A DNA stretch of 37,867 bases from DASXMR01 sp036495525 (lineage in GTDB: Bacteria; Actinomycetota; Actinomycetes; Streptosporangiales; Streptosporangiaceae), in NCBI GenBank assembly GCA_036495525.1, contig DASXMR010000081.1, forward strand, positions 1-37,867. Reading direction: 5' to 3'. Of the stretch, positions 1 to 7,337 are shown one piece after another. The notes beneath the pieces were generated by a model, which was given only the letters and a program-made list of their open reading frames with translations, was not told the DNA's origin and did no database searches. The translations under genes and the position numbers were made by a program. Each line of letters opens with the position of its first letter. Within the stretch, counting starts at the first letter, position 1.

Positions 1-491
1 GTGCCCGCCGCGGTGATCAGCAGCGGGAAGAACCGGCCGAACTCCGCCGCGCCGAGCACCGCCGCCTTGTACCCGGCGATGTTCGCCTGGGAGGACAGCG
101 CGTCCATCGGCTGCGCCCGCGGCAGCGTCCGCGGGATCAGATCCAGGCTGATCGCGGTCACGCCGGCCGCGGCAAGCCGTCGGGCAAGCGCCGGGTCGGT
201 CAGCGCGGCCAGCATGCCGATCAGCACCTGACCCTCGTGCAGCGCGGCCAGCACCGGCTCGGCTGGCCGGCCGACCGTCAGTACCGCGTCCGCTGTTGAG
301 ACTGCCTCGGCCTGGGAGACCACGCTGGCGCCTGCCTCGGTGAAGGCGTCGTCAGCGAACCAGGCGCCATCGCCCGCGCCGGACTCGACCAGTACCTCAA
401 GCCCCGCACCCTTGAGCTTGCTCACCGCCTCGGGTACGAGGGCGACCCGCCGTTCGCCGGGCGCAGCCTCCTTGACGACGGCTAGCTTCAT
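1..491 (-). CDS. pntA: NAD(P) transhydrogenase subunit alpha, 5' part (runs off the window)
   Basis: Proton-translocating transhydrogenase moves hydride between NADH and NADP+ at the membrane; the alpha subunit holds the NAD(H) site. About 163 N-terminal residues are visible. They begin MKLAVVKEAAPGERRVALVP, the AlaDH/PNT N-terminal domain opening, and contain the family segment QPMDALSSQANIAGYKA near residues 127-143, which favours transhydrogenase over alanine dehydrogenase. The ATG lies at 489-491 and is preceded on the minus strand by a GAGGT-like ribosome site about 7 nt upstream. The stop codon is outside the window, so it cannot be seen whether this is a short PntAA or a fused PntA. 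The gene diverges from the acetyltransferase at 706. Confidence 0.85.
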   Translation of the reverse strand, partial: MKLAVVKEAAPGERRVALVPEAVSKLKGAGLEVLVESGAGDGAWFADDAFTEAGASVVSQAEAVSTADAVLTVGRPAEPVLAALHEGQVLIGMLAALTDPALARRLAAAGVTAISLDLIPRTLPRAQPMDALSSQANIAGYKAAVLGAAEFGRFFPLLITAAG

Positions 492-705
492 CGACGCGAC
501 CTCACTCGGAGCCAGATCATGGCGCGCGACCCGCTCGTCACCAGGGGATCGGTGTAGCCAGCCGGTCGCAGTCCTCAGTATGTACCGTACCGGCAGCGCG
601 CGCGCCGGGTCCGTGGCCGGCCGGGCGTAGCTGGCCGGCAGCAGGCCGATCGCCGCGTGCCTGGCGGCCCACCTCGCGGGCGCGGCCCGCCAGCCGGCGC
701 TGTGG

Positions 706-1272
706 TTGACTGTGCCGGTGATCCGGCCCGACGTCTTCCGTGACCAGCCCACGCTGACAGGACCGGCCGTCCGCCTCGAGCCGCTGGGCAGCAAGCACTT
801 CGATGCGATGTGGATGTCGGTCGCTGAGCCGGAGGTGCGCATGCTGACCGGCACGCACCGGTCGTTCACCGAGGCTGAGATCAGGGACTGGCTCGCAACC
901 CGGCAGGAGCATCATGACCGGGCTGACTGGGCGATCATGCGGCAGGCGGACGACGCCGTGCTCGGCGAGGCGGTGCTGAACGACTTCTCCGCCGAGGATG
1001 AGTCGGCCAACTTCCGGATCGCGCTGCTCAGGCCTGAGTACTTCGGCCGCGGCTACGGCACCGAGGCGACCAGGCTGGTCGTCGGCTATGCGCTCGACAC
1101 GGCCGGGCTGCACCGGATCAGCCTGCAGGTGTTCGACTTCAACCCGCGCGGGCAGCGCGTCTACGAAAAGTGCGGTTTCGTCCGCGAAGGCGTCGAGCGC
1201 GACGTGCTGAACTGGGACGGGCAGCGGCACGACGGCATTCGCATGGCGATCCTGGCGACGGATCCCCGCTGA
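706..1272 (+). CDS. GNAT family N-acetyltransferase (RimJ/RimL-like)
   Basis: A 188-residue protein of the Gcn5-related acetyltransferase fold, closest in layout to RimJ/RimL-type enzymes that acetylate protein N-termini or small amines with acetyl-CoA. Supporting segments are the opening LTGPAVRLEPL, the acetyl-CoA pyrophosphate loop RPEYFGRGYGTEATRLVV in the second half, and the late segment NPRGQRVYEKCGFVREG typical of motif B. The start is uncertain: TTG at 706 and GTG at 712 or 718 are all in frame and none has a convincing ribosome site. The substrate cannot be inferred. It lies upstream of the HU gene but shows no functional link to it. Confidence 0.8.
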   Translation: MTVPVIRPDVFRDQPTLTGPAVRLEPLGSKHFDAMWMSVAEPEVRMLTGTHRSFTEAEIRDWLATRQEHHDRADWAIMRQADDAVLGEAVLNDFSAEDESANFRIALLRPEYFGRGYGTEATRLVVGYALDTAGLHRISLQVFDFNPRGQRVYEKCGFVREGVERDVLNWDGQRHDGIRMAILATDPR

Positions 1273-1514
1273 GCCGCGAGCCCTGGATCCAGCCGCCTGG
1301 CCCGGAAGGTCAGGAACTGTCGGCTGCCCTGCTGGCCGTCCAGCGCCGGCTGGCCGCCGCGAGCCTGCCAGACGACCTGCGCGCGGCGCTGCAGCAGCGC
1401 TTTATCGCGATTTGTGATGCGATAAAGGTGCCCGGCGCGAATTCAGCGCGGTGCGCCAGGCGGCTCGCTGAGCTGCTCGCGGAAGTAGACCGCGCGGATA
1501 CCGGCGAAAACTGA
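1170..1514 (+). CDS. Possible small hypothetical protein, start unclear
   Basis: Downstream of the acetyltransferase the reading frame from about 1269 to the stop at 1512-1514 has codon use like a real gene and reads as a helical ~80-residue protein (for example ALLAVQRRLAAASLPDDLR and ARRLAELLAEVDRADTG). The only standard start in the open frame is GTG at 1170, inside the acetyltransferase gene, and the segment it would add is Arg-rich and looks like out-of-frame translation. A CTG at 1269-1271 overlaps the acetyltransferase TGA as CTGA, the geometry of translational coupling, but CTG starts are rare. No family was recognised. It may be noncoding. Confidence 0.3.
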   Translation: MRFRPRRRRARRAELGRAAARRHSHGDPGDGSPLSREPWIQPPGPEGQELSAALLAVQRRLAAASLPDDLRAALQQRFIAICDAIKVPGANSARCARRLAELLAEVDRADTGEN

Positions 1515-1578
1515 ATCGCGTATCTGCGAATTCTGTGTGATTCCTGGCCCGGCACGGGGTATTTCCTCGCCGATGTGA

Positions 1579-1607
1579 TTGTGCATCGACGCCAGATCAC
1601 TTACTTT
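1579..1607 (+). promoter_or_regulatory. Candidate promoter of the HU gene
   Basis: TTGTGC at 1579-1584 and TACTTT at 1602-1607 are separated by 17 nt. This fits the -35 spacing and the actinobacterial TANNNT -10 pattern, though each hexamer matches consensus only in part. Transcription would start near 1614, leaving a 5' UTR of about 65 nt. Confidence 0.4.
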
Positions 1608-1628
1608 CATGCAGGTCAGAGGTCGTAA

Positions 1629-1647
1629 GCGGGACGCCTGGTCCCGC
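1629..1647 (+). other. Hairpin in the 5' UTR of the HU gene
   Basis: A perfect 7-bp inverted repeat, GCGGGAC (1629-1635) and GTCCCGC (1641-1647), has a 5-nt loop. It sits about 20 nt before the AGGAG ribosome site of the HU gene, so it could affect translation or mRNA stability. No protein operator is recognised. Confidence 0.4.
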
Positions 1648-1678
1648 GGCCTCCCACGGGGGACGCAGGAGTGAGTAA

Positions 1679-1954
1679 ATGAACAAGCGTGACTTGATCG
1701 ACGCAATTGCGGGCCGGATGGGGGACAAGCGGACCGCGACCGAAGCCGTGAATGCCGTCCTCGATACGATTCAGACTGCCGTCGCGCAGGGCGATAAGGT
1801 ATCTATCACCGGCTTCGGGGTGTTCGAGAAGACGGTCCGGCCAGCTCGCACCGCGCGTAACCCGGCGACCGGCGCAGCCGTCAAGGTGCCCAAGTCATCG
1901 GTGCCCAAGTTCCGCGCGGGCTCCGACTTCAAGGCGATGGTCAACGGGAAGTAG
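1679..1954 (+). CDS. hup: HU-family nucleoid DNA-binding protein
   Basis: HU is a small dimeric protein that bends DNA non-specifically and compacts the nucleoid. This 91-residue copy has the standard length and order: N-terminal helices (MNKRDLIDAIAGRM), a central sheet (DKVSITGFGVFEK) and the DNA-clamping arm with the signature around RTARNPATGAAVKVP (residues ~58-72), then a short C-terminal helix. It lacks the Lys/Ala-rich tail of mycobacterial HupB and so resembles the short HupA type of streptomycetes. ATG at 1679 follows AGGAG by about 8 nt. The gene appears monocistronic, with its own promoter-like sequence and a strong downstream hairpin. Confidence 0.97.
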   Translation: MNKRDLIDAIAGRMGDKRTATEAVNAVLDTIQTAVAQGDKVSITGFGVFEKTVRPARTARNPATGAAVKVPKSSVPKFRAGSDFKAMVNGK

Positions 1955-2065
1955 CCAGCCCGGCGAGACGCGCCCGCCGGGCGCGGCCCGCACGGCTGAT
2001 CCCGCACCCTGGGCCTGGCGCTAGGCCGGCTGTTGCGGGCGACAAGACAGCGGGGCCACTGCTGT

Positions 2066-2101
2066 GACGGCGAGCGGCACGCGAGCATGCCGCTCGCCGT
2101 C
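2066..2101 (+). terminator. Strong intrinsic terminator, probably bidirectional
   Basis: A perfect 14-bp inverted repeat (2066-2079 and 2088-2101) with an 8-nt loop lies between the convergent HU gene and the minus-strand gene ending at 2103. There is no long T-tract, as is common in high-GC actinobacteria. It is placed to stop transcription from both sides. Confidence 0.8.
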
Positions 2102-2102
2102 G

Positions 2103-3440
2103 TTACCGGGCGGTGTCCGAGCCGGCGATGCCGAGCTTGGCCGCCAGGCCGGCCTGGACGGGGAGCACGCGCAGCGTGCCCGCGCCCGTCCAGTAGCCCA
2201 CCTGGTAGGACAGCCCGTCACTGACCACCACCCACAGGCCGGGTCCGGCGGGCGACCAGCTCAGCGACGTCACGTCGGTGGCGCCAGCTGGCAGTGCGCC
2301 GATCACCGCTGGCTCGTCGGAAAGGCCGGTCCGCGCGCCGGGCACCTGGCTGAGCCGCCCGGTCGCCTGGCTCGTCACGTAGACGCCCGTCCCGGTCGCG
2401 ACGCCGTCACGGCTGACCGAGTCGAGCGCGAGGGCGAACCGGCCGGCGCCATCGAAGGCCGGGTTGTCCGCCAGGTCCACTGCGGTGTGCGGCGGCAGCG
2501 GGTAACTCACGGACGTCCCGTTGCGCAGGTTGGTGATCCGCAGCGGGCACGGGCCGCGGCAGGCAGCCGCCTGCCAGGCGATCCGGTCGGCGGAAGCGCC
2601 GAGAATCTGCGCGCCAGCGGGGAGGCTGAGCTGGTGCCTGCTGCCGTCCGCCGGGCTGATCAGCACCGCAGGCTGCGACCGGCTGGTGTCGTGCTCTGTG
2701 CCGCCCGGCGAGCCGGGCAGCACGTACCCGGCAGGCTCGACCGCTAGCACGCCGCGGCTGGTCACCGCGCTGAGTTTCGCGTGGCCGAGCTTCAGCGTGC
2801 CGGACAGCCGGTGGCCAGCCAGGCCTACCTGCCAGGCGGGGCTTCCCGGTGGCCCGTTGCCCCAGGGCTGTGCGGCCTGCTCGATCCACACGCTGCCGCC
2901 ATCTGGTGCCGCGGCGATGTAGTTCGCCCTGGCCAGCACCCTGGGCTGAGCGGCGCCTGGCAGGTCGGCCGGGACGAAGACAGCGACGCCGAGGTCGCGC
3001 AGCCCGTCCGGGCCGTGGCTGGCCAGCAGCGCGACCACTCCGCCGGAGACCGGGACGATCTGCTGCACGGCCGGGTCGGGGCCCAGCGGCAGGCTGGTGC
3101 TGGCCGCCACCGGAGCGGCGGCGGCTGACGGCCGCTGCGGCTCGATGGCGACGCGGCGCAGGTCCTGGCCGCCGAGGTACAGCACCGCGCTGGGAGCCAC
3201 GCCGGTCGTCACCGGCAGGCCATGCAGCAGCGGCCGCAGCGGCAGCGAGAGCCCGGCGGCACTGGCCGATGGCCCGGGCCGCGGGCCCGGCCGATGATGG
3301 CCTGGCTGGCCGGCCAGCAGCCGGAAGCCCAGGGTCCCGGCTAGCAGCACCGCCGCAGCGCCCGCGACCAGCCGCCAGGGAACCCGGCCGCGACGATCGG
3401 GATCGCGCCCGCTGCTGATGACGTCGGGCCGGCCAGGCAC
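2103..3440 (-). CDS. Membrane-anchored propeller-like protein of unknown function
   Basis: A 445-residue protein not assigned to a named family. An Arg-rich N-terminus precedes one hydrophobic helix (about residues 24-43, WRLVAGAAAVLLAGTLGFRLL), then a Pro/His/Ser linker and a ~370-residue extracytoplasmic region. That region contains recurring short beta motifs ending in Trp or Tyr (SVWIEQ, DRIAWQAA, LSWSPAGPGLWVVV, YQVGYW) as in WD40/TolB-type propellers, and one CRGPC cysteine pair near residue 308. This suggests a secreted propeller tethered to the membrane; ligand and role are unknown. GTG at 3438-3440 is preceded by TAGCGT with a 6-nt gap, so the mRNA is probably leaderless. The gene lies 251 bp downstream of ddl. 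Confidence 0.7.
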   Translation of the reverse strand: MPGRPDVISSGRDPDRRGRVPWRLVAGAAAVLLAGTLGFRLLAGQPGHHRPGPRPGPSASAAGLSLPLRPLLHGLPVTTGVAPSAVLYLGGQDLRRVAIEPQRPSAAAAPVAASTSLPLGPDPAVQQIVPVSGGVVALLASHGPDGLRDLGVAVFVPADLPGAAQPRVLARANYIAAAPDGGSVWIEQAAQPWGNGPPGSPAWQVGLAGHRLSGTLKLGHAKLSAVTSRGVLAVEPAGYVLPGSPGGTEHDTSRSQPAVLISPADGSRHQLSLPAGAQILGASADRIAWQAAACRGPCPLRITNLRNGTSVSYPLPPHTAVDLADNPAFDGAGRFALALDSVSRDGVATGTGVYVTSQATGRLSQVPGARTGLSDEPAVIGALPAGATDVTSLSWSPAGPGLWVVVSDGLSYQVGYWTGAGTLRVLPVQAGLAAKLGIAGSDTAR

Positions 3441-3446
3441 AACGTC

Positions 3447-3452
3447 ACGCTA
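3447..3452 (-). promoter_or_regulatory. -10 element for a leaderless transcript
   Basis: On the minus strand TAGCGT is followed after 6 nt by the GTG start of the propeller-like gene. That places the expected transcription start on or next to the start codon. No clear -35 was seen. Confidence 0.5.
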
Positions 3453-3691
3453 CCCGGCGGCGGCGCCGCGGCGACAGGCGGTGACCAGGTCATCGCCTGT
3501 GGTCTTGCTGGCCAGCGGGAGCCCTGCGGCTTGTCACCGGGACGATGTGCAGCAGCGAATCCGGGTCGGCGAACCCGCCGGTCGTGCATAGCGGCAGCCC
3601 TCGTACTGATCGCAGCCCCCGCCTACGCGGCTGGCCGCAGGGATCACCCGTCTTGCCGTTCCCCCCGGTAGCGAGGCAGCGTGACGCGGGG

Positions 3692-4900
3692 CTAGCGCAG
3701 GCCGTGGCGCTTGCTCAGCGCTGTTTGCAGCAGCCGGTCGATCAGCTCGGGAAACTGCAGCCCGCTGGCTTCCCACATCTTCTGGAAGTAGGAGGCCGGG
3801 GACAGGCCGGGGATCGTGTTGATCTCGTTGATGATGATCTGCCCGTCCGGGGTGTAGAAGAAGTCCACCCTGGCAAGGCCCTCGCAGGAGACAGCCTCGA
3901 AGGCCAGGCCGGCGAGCCGGCGGATCTCCGCACGGTCAGCCGCGGGGATTGGCGCCGGGATCGCCATCCCGCTCGCCCCGTCCAGGTACTTGGCTTCAAA
4001 ATCCCAGAACTCCTCGCCGCCGTCGATCAGCAGCTGGCCGGGCAGGCTGGTGTCCGGCGGCCCGCCGCCGCGCCCTTCGAGCACCGACACCTCGATCTCG
4101 CGGCCCTCGATCGCGGCTTCCACGAGTACTTTCGGGTCGTACTGCCTGGCCGTGGCGATCGCCTGGTAAAGCTCAGCCATGTCAGCGGCCTTCGAGGTGC
4201 CGATGCTCGACCCGCCCCTGGCCGGCTTCACGAACAGCGGCCAGCCAAGCTCCGCGATCTCGTCCAGCACGCGCTTGTGCTCAGGATGGGCCGGCTCGTC
4301 ACCGCCCTGGCCGGCGGCACCGCCGGCCCCGGCGGGAAGGGCAGCACCTGACGTGGCGGCGGCCGGGTACGCTGCCACCGGCCAGTCCCGTTCCCGCACC
4401 ACCACATGCGGGCCCACGGGCAGGCCCTTGGCCCGGAAGACGATCTTCATGTACTCCTTGTCCATGCTGACCGCGCTGGACAGCACGCCGGCGCCGACAT
4501 AGGGCACGCCAGCCATCTCGAACAGGCCCTGAATGGTGCCGTCCTCGCCAAACGGCCCGTGCAGCACCGGCAGCACTACGTCGACGTCACCGAGCAGGTG
4601 CGGGATCCTGCCCTGCGGACTGGCCACCAGCGCGCTGCCCCGCTCGGCCCACGGCACGACGGCGCGGCCCTGGGCCAGCGCCTCGACCGAGGGCAGCTGG
4701 CCACCGCTGATCGCCAGGGCACCAGGCTCGTCAGCCACCTGAACCCAGCTTCCGTCGCGGGTGATGCCGACCGGGATGACCTCGTAACGGTCCCGGTCGA
4801 TGCCCTGGAGCATGTTCCCGCCGCCCATGCAGGACACGGCGTGCTCTGGTCCGACACCGCCGAACACGACCGCGACCCTGATCTTGCGCTGCTCGCTCAC
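3692..4900 (-). CDS. ddl: D-alanine--D-alanine ligase
   Basis: An ATP-grasp ligase that joins two D-Ala for the peptidoglycan pentapeptide in the cytoplasm. The 402 residues contain the N-terminal phosphate/substrate loop VVFGGVGPEHAVSC (residues 11-24), LHGPFGEDGTIQG (113-125), the ATP-grasp segment FVKPARGGSSIGTSK (223-237) and the metal site INEINTIPG near the C-terminus. Two oddities: the usual GGRSSEH opening reads GGVGPEH, and an Ala/Gly-rich insert at about residues 175-207 interrupts the ATP-grasp domain where relatives have a short loop. GTG at 4898-4900 follows GGAGG by about 5 nt. It lies 189 bp downstream of the transsulfuration gene. Confidence 0.95.
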   Translation of the reverse strand: MSEQRKIRVAVVFGGVGPEHAVSCMGGGNMLQGIDRDRYEVIPVGITRDGSWVQVADEPGALAISGGQLPSVEALAQGRAVVPWAERGSALVASPQGRIPHLLGDVDVVLPVLHGPFGEDGTIQGLFEMAGVPYVGAGVLSSAVSMDKEYMKIVFRAKGLPVGPHVVVRERDWPVAAYPAAATSGAALPAGAGGAAGQGGDEPAHPEHKRVLDEIAELGWPLFVKPARGGSSIGTSKAADMAELYQAIATARQYDPKVLVEAAIEGREIEVSVLEGRGGGPPDTSLPGQLLIDGGEEFWDFEAKYLDGASGMAIPAPIPAADRAEIRRLAGLAFEAVSCEGLARVDFFYTPDGQIIINEINTIPGLSPASYFQKMWEASGLQFPELIDRLLQTALSKRHGLR

Positions 4901-5012
4901 CTGTCCTCCGTCCCTCGCCTGCTGACCTGTCGCATCCCGGCTCCAGCTCCCGCTAAGGCCATTACTGGCTTACCCCGGCGGCTGGCCAGTGCGCGGCCGC
5001 GGCCGCGGCCCG

Positions 5013-5029
5013 CGCCGGCTTCGCCGGCG
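5013..5029 (-). terminator. Candidate terminator hairpin after the transsulfuration gene
   Basis: CGCCGG and CCGGCG (5013-5018 and 5024-5029) flank a 5-nt loop, about 60 nt past the stop codon of the minus-strand gene ending at 5090. It adjoins a long GC-only near-palindrome at 4991-5015. There is no T-tract, so function is uncertain. Confidence 0.35.
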
Positions 5030-5089
5030 GCTGCAGGCCGGCTCGCCTGGCCCGATGGTGGCGAGGCACGGCTTGCCGCGCCAGCCTGC

Positions 5090-6343
5090 CTAGCCAGCCA
5101 GCGAATCCAGGGCGGCGACCACGTCGGCCAGCAGGTCGTCACAGTCCTCCAATCCGACCGAGAACCTGACCGCGCCTGGGTCGATGCCCGCGGCGGCCAG
5201 CGCCGTGGCGTCCATCTGCCGGTGCGTAGTCGACGCTACGTGGCTGACCTTCGTGTGCGTGCCGCCCAGCGAGGTGGCCAGAGCGGCGAGCCGCAGCCGG
5301 TCAGCGAACGCCATCCCCGCCGCACGGCCGCCGTGCGGCGTGATCGTGACGATCGCGCCGAACCTGGTGCCCTCGGGGCCGGCGTCGAACTGGCGCCTCG
5401 CGAGGTCGTGGCCAGGGTGGTGGGACAGTCCCGGATAGTCCACCGCCCGGACGCAAGGATGCCGCGCGATCGCGGCCGCGAGCATGGTGGCGGTCGAGCA
5501 CTGCCGCCGCACCCGCAGCGGCAGCGTCTCGAGCCCGCGCCGCAGCAGGTACGCCTCGTCAGGTGCGAGCGACCCGCCAGTGTCGATCCGCAGCTCACGG
5601 ATCCGGCCGATCAGCTCAGGCCGGCCGGCCACGACGCCGCCGGTCACGTCCGAGTGGCCGCCCAGGTACTTGGTGGCCGAGTGCAGCACCAGGTCAGCGC
5701 CGTACTCCAGCGGCCGGCAGACGACTGGCGAGGCGAGCGTGGAGTCGACCACGAACAGCGCGCCGGTGTCACGGGCCAGCGCGGTGAGCGCGGCCAGGTC
5801 GGCCACCGCCATCGTCGGGTTGGCCAGCGTCTCCGCGTAGAGCACGGCGGCCGGCTCGCGCAGCGCGTCCCTGACCCTGGTCAGGTCAGTCATGTCAACG
5901 AACTCGGTGCGCACGCCGAACCGGGAAGCCACGTTCCGCAGGAAGCCGTAGCTGCCGCCGTAGACCGCGGCCGGCGCGACGACCCGGGCACCGGCCTGGG
6001 TGAACGTCCAGAACACCGAGCTGATCGCCGCCATCCCGGAGGCGAAGGCCTGGGCGCTGACCGGCTCGCTGAGCCCTGCGCCCTCCAGCGCCGCTACCGC
6101 GGTGGCGAAGGCCTCCACCGTCGGGTTGTCGATTCTCGAGTAGCTGTAGCCGGGCATCGCGTCGGCGAGCACGGCTTCGTACTCGGCCGAGGAGGAGAAC
6201 GAGAATGCTGCGGTCCGGTAGACCGGCGGCGCCAGCGGCCGCTGCCGGACCAGGGGCGGGTCTGGCAGGTGCACGGCCCTGGTGTTCTCGCCAGGCTCGC
6301 CAGCCAGCGGGCCGCCGACACCAGGCCAGCGGTCAGTGGCCAT
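5090..6343 (-). CDS. Cys/Met metabolism PLP-dependent enzyme (cystathionine gamma-synthase/lyase family)
   Basis: A 417-residue fold-type I PLP enzyme of the transsulfuration family. It would act on cystathionine, O-acyl-homoserine or methionine; the sequence does not settle which. Visible marks are YSYSRIDNPT (residues 66-75, cofactor phosphate contact from the partner subunit), SAQAFASGMAAI (96-107), ETLANP (171-176), the pyridine-contacting Asp200 and the Schiff-base Lys225 in HSATKYLGGHSD. The late segment SVGLEDCDDLL is also typical. ATG at 6341-6343 overlaps the 3' end of gpsA by 11 bp, so the two are translationally coupled. No methionine-type riboswitch precedes it. Confidence 0.92.
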   Translation of the reverse strand: MATDRWPGVGGPLAGEPGENTRAVHLPDPPLVRQRPLAPPVYRTAAFSFSSSAEYEAVLADAMPGYSYSRIDNPTVEAFATAVAALEGAGLSEPVSAQAFASGMAAISSVFWTFTQAGARVVAPAAVYGGSYGFLRNVASRFGVRTEFVDMTDLTRVRDALREPAAVLYAETLANPTMAVADLAALTALARDTGALFVVDSTLASPVVCRPLEYGADLVLHSATKYLGGHSDVTGGVVAGRPELIGRIRELRIDTGGSLAPDEAYLLRRGLETLPLRVRRQCSTATMLAAAIARHPCVRAVDYPGLSHHPGHDLARRQFDAGPEGTRFGAIVTITPHGGRAAGMAFADRLRLAALATSLGGTHTKVSHVASTTHRQMDATALAAAGIDPGAVRFSVGLEDCDDLLADVVAALDSLAG

Positions 6344-7337
6344 AACGCTCCGGCTTCGCGGTCCTGCTGGCCAGCATCAGCGCGGCCGTGCCCACATCCA
6401 TGCCGTCGTGCAGCACGGCGGCCACGACTTCCGTGATCGGCATCTCGACCTGATGCCGGGCGGCCAGTTCGAGCACTGACCGCGACGACTTGACACCCTC
6501 GGCTGTCTGCGTGGTGCCGGCGATCACCTCGTCGAGGGCCATTCCGCGGCCCAGTTTCTCGCCGAACGTGCGGTTGCGTGACAGCGGCGAGCTGCACGTG
6601 GCGACCAGGTCGCCCATGCCGGCCAGGCCAGCGAAGGTGTGCTGCTCCGCGCCGAGCGCCGCACCCAGCCGGGCGATCTCTGCCAGCCCGCGGGTAATCA
6701 GCATGGCCCTGGTGTTATCGCCAAGGCCCATGCCGATGGCGATCCCGACCGCGAGGGCGATCACGTTCTTGACCGCACCGGCGAGCTCGCAGCCGGTCAC
6801 GTCCAGATTGGTATAGGGCCGGAAGTAAGGCGTGTGGCAGGCCTTCTGCAGCTCCTGTGCCGCCTGCTCGTCGGTGCAGGCCACGACGCTGGCGCAGTAC
6901 TGCCGCTGGACGATCTCGCGGGCCAGGTTCGGCCCGGACACCACCGCGACAGACTCGGCGGGCCAGCCAGCCACCTGCCCGATGACCTCGCTCATCCGGT
7001 AGCAGCTGCCCTGCTCGATCCCCTTCATGAGGCTGACCAGCAGCGCGCCTGGCGGCAGCAGCGGCTTCCACTCGGCGAGGTTCGGCCGCAGCGTCTGGGC
7101 CGGCACGGCGAGCATCACCAGGTCGGCTCCGGCCAGCGCGGCTGCCGGATCGGTGGTGGCCGACAGGCTGTCGGGCAGCGTGACTCCGGCCAGGTAGGCC
7201 GGGTTCTGGTGCGAGCGGCTGATCGCCTCGGCCAGCTCCGGACGGCGGCACCATACCGTGGCCGGGGTCCCGGCGTCGCAGAGCACCTGGGCGAAGGTGG
7301 TACCCCACGAGCCGGCGCCCATCACCGCGGCCCTCAC
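6333..7337 (-). CDS. gpsA: NAD(P)H-dependent glycerol-3-phosphate dehydrogenase
   Basis: Reduces dihydroxyacetone phosphate to sn-glycerol 3-phosphate, the backbone for membrane phospholipids. The 334-residue protein starts MRAAVMGAGSWGTTFAQVL, the Rossmann nucleotide-binding loop, and has the catalytic-lysine segment ELAGAVKNVIALAVGIA and the C-terminal substrate-domain segments FAGLAGMGDLVATC and SRNRTFGEKLGRG. A longer open frame extends to 7748, but homology begins at GTG 7335-7337. That GTG overlaps the plsC stop as GTGA and has AGGAGG about 9 nt upstream. Adjacent plsC uses its product after acylation, so the pair makes phospholipid precursors. Confidence 0.96.
   Translation of the reverse strand: MRAAVMGAGSWGTTFAQVLCDAGTPATVWCRRPELAEAISRSHQNPAYLAGVTLPDSLSATTDPAAALAGADLVMLAVPAQTLRPNLAEWKPLLPPGALLVSLMKGIEQGSCYRMSEVIGQVAGWPAESVAVVSGPNLAREIVQRQYCASVVACTDEQAAQELQKACHTPYFRPYTNLDVTGCELAGAVKNVIALAVGIAIGMGLGDNTRAMLITRGLAEIARLGAALGAEQHTFAGLAGMGDLVATCSSPLSRNRTFGEKLGRGMALDEVIAGTTQTAEGVKSSRSVLELAARHQVEMPITEVVAAVLHDGMDVGTAALMLASRTAKPERYGH

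Noticed and set aside
538..1230. 230-codon minus-strand frame opposite the acetyltransferase
   Set aside because: It reads as the complement of the acetyltransferase frame with low-complexity Arg/Asp/His composition and no family match.
4406..6436. 676-codon plus-strand open frame across ddl and the transsulfuration gene
   Set aside because: It is antisense to two clearly recognised genes and its translation is Arg/Gly/His/Gln-rich without domain features. Long antisense frames are expected at this GC content.
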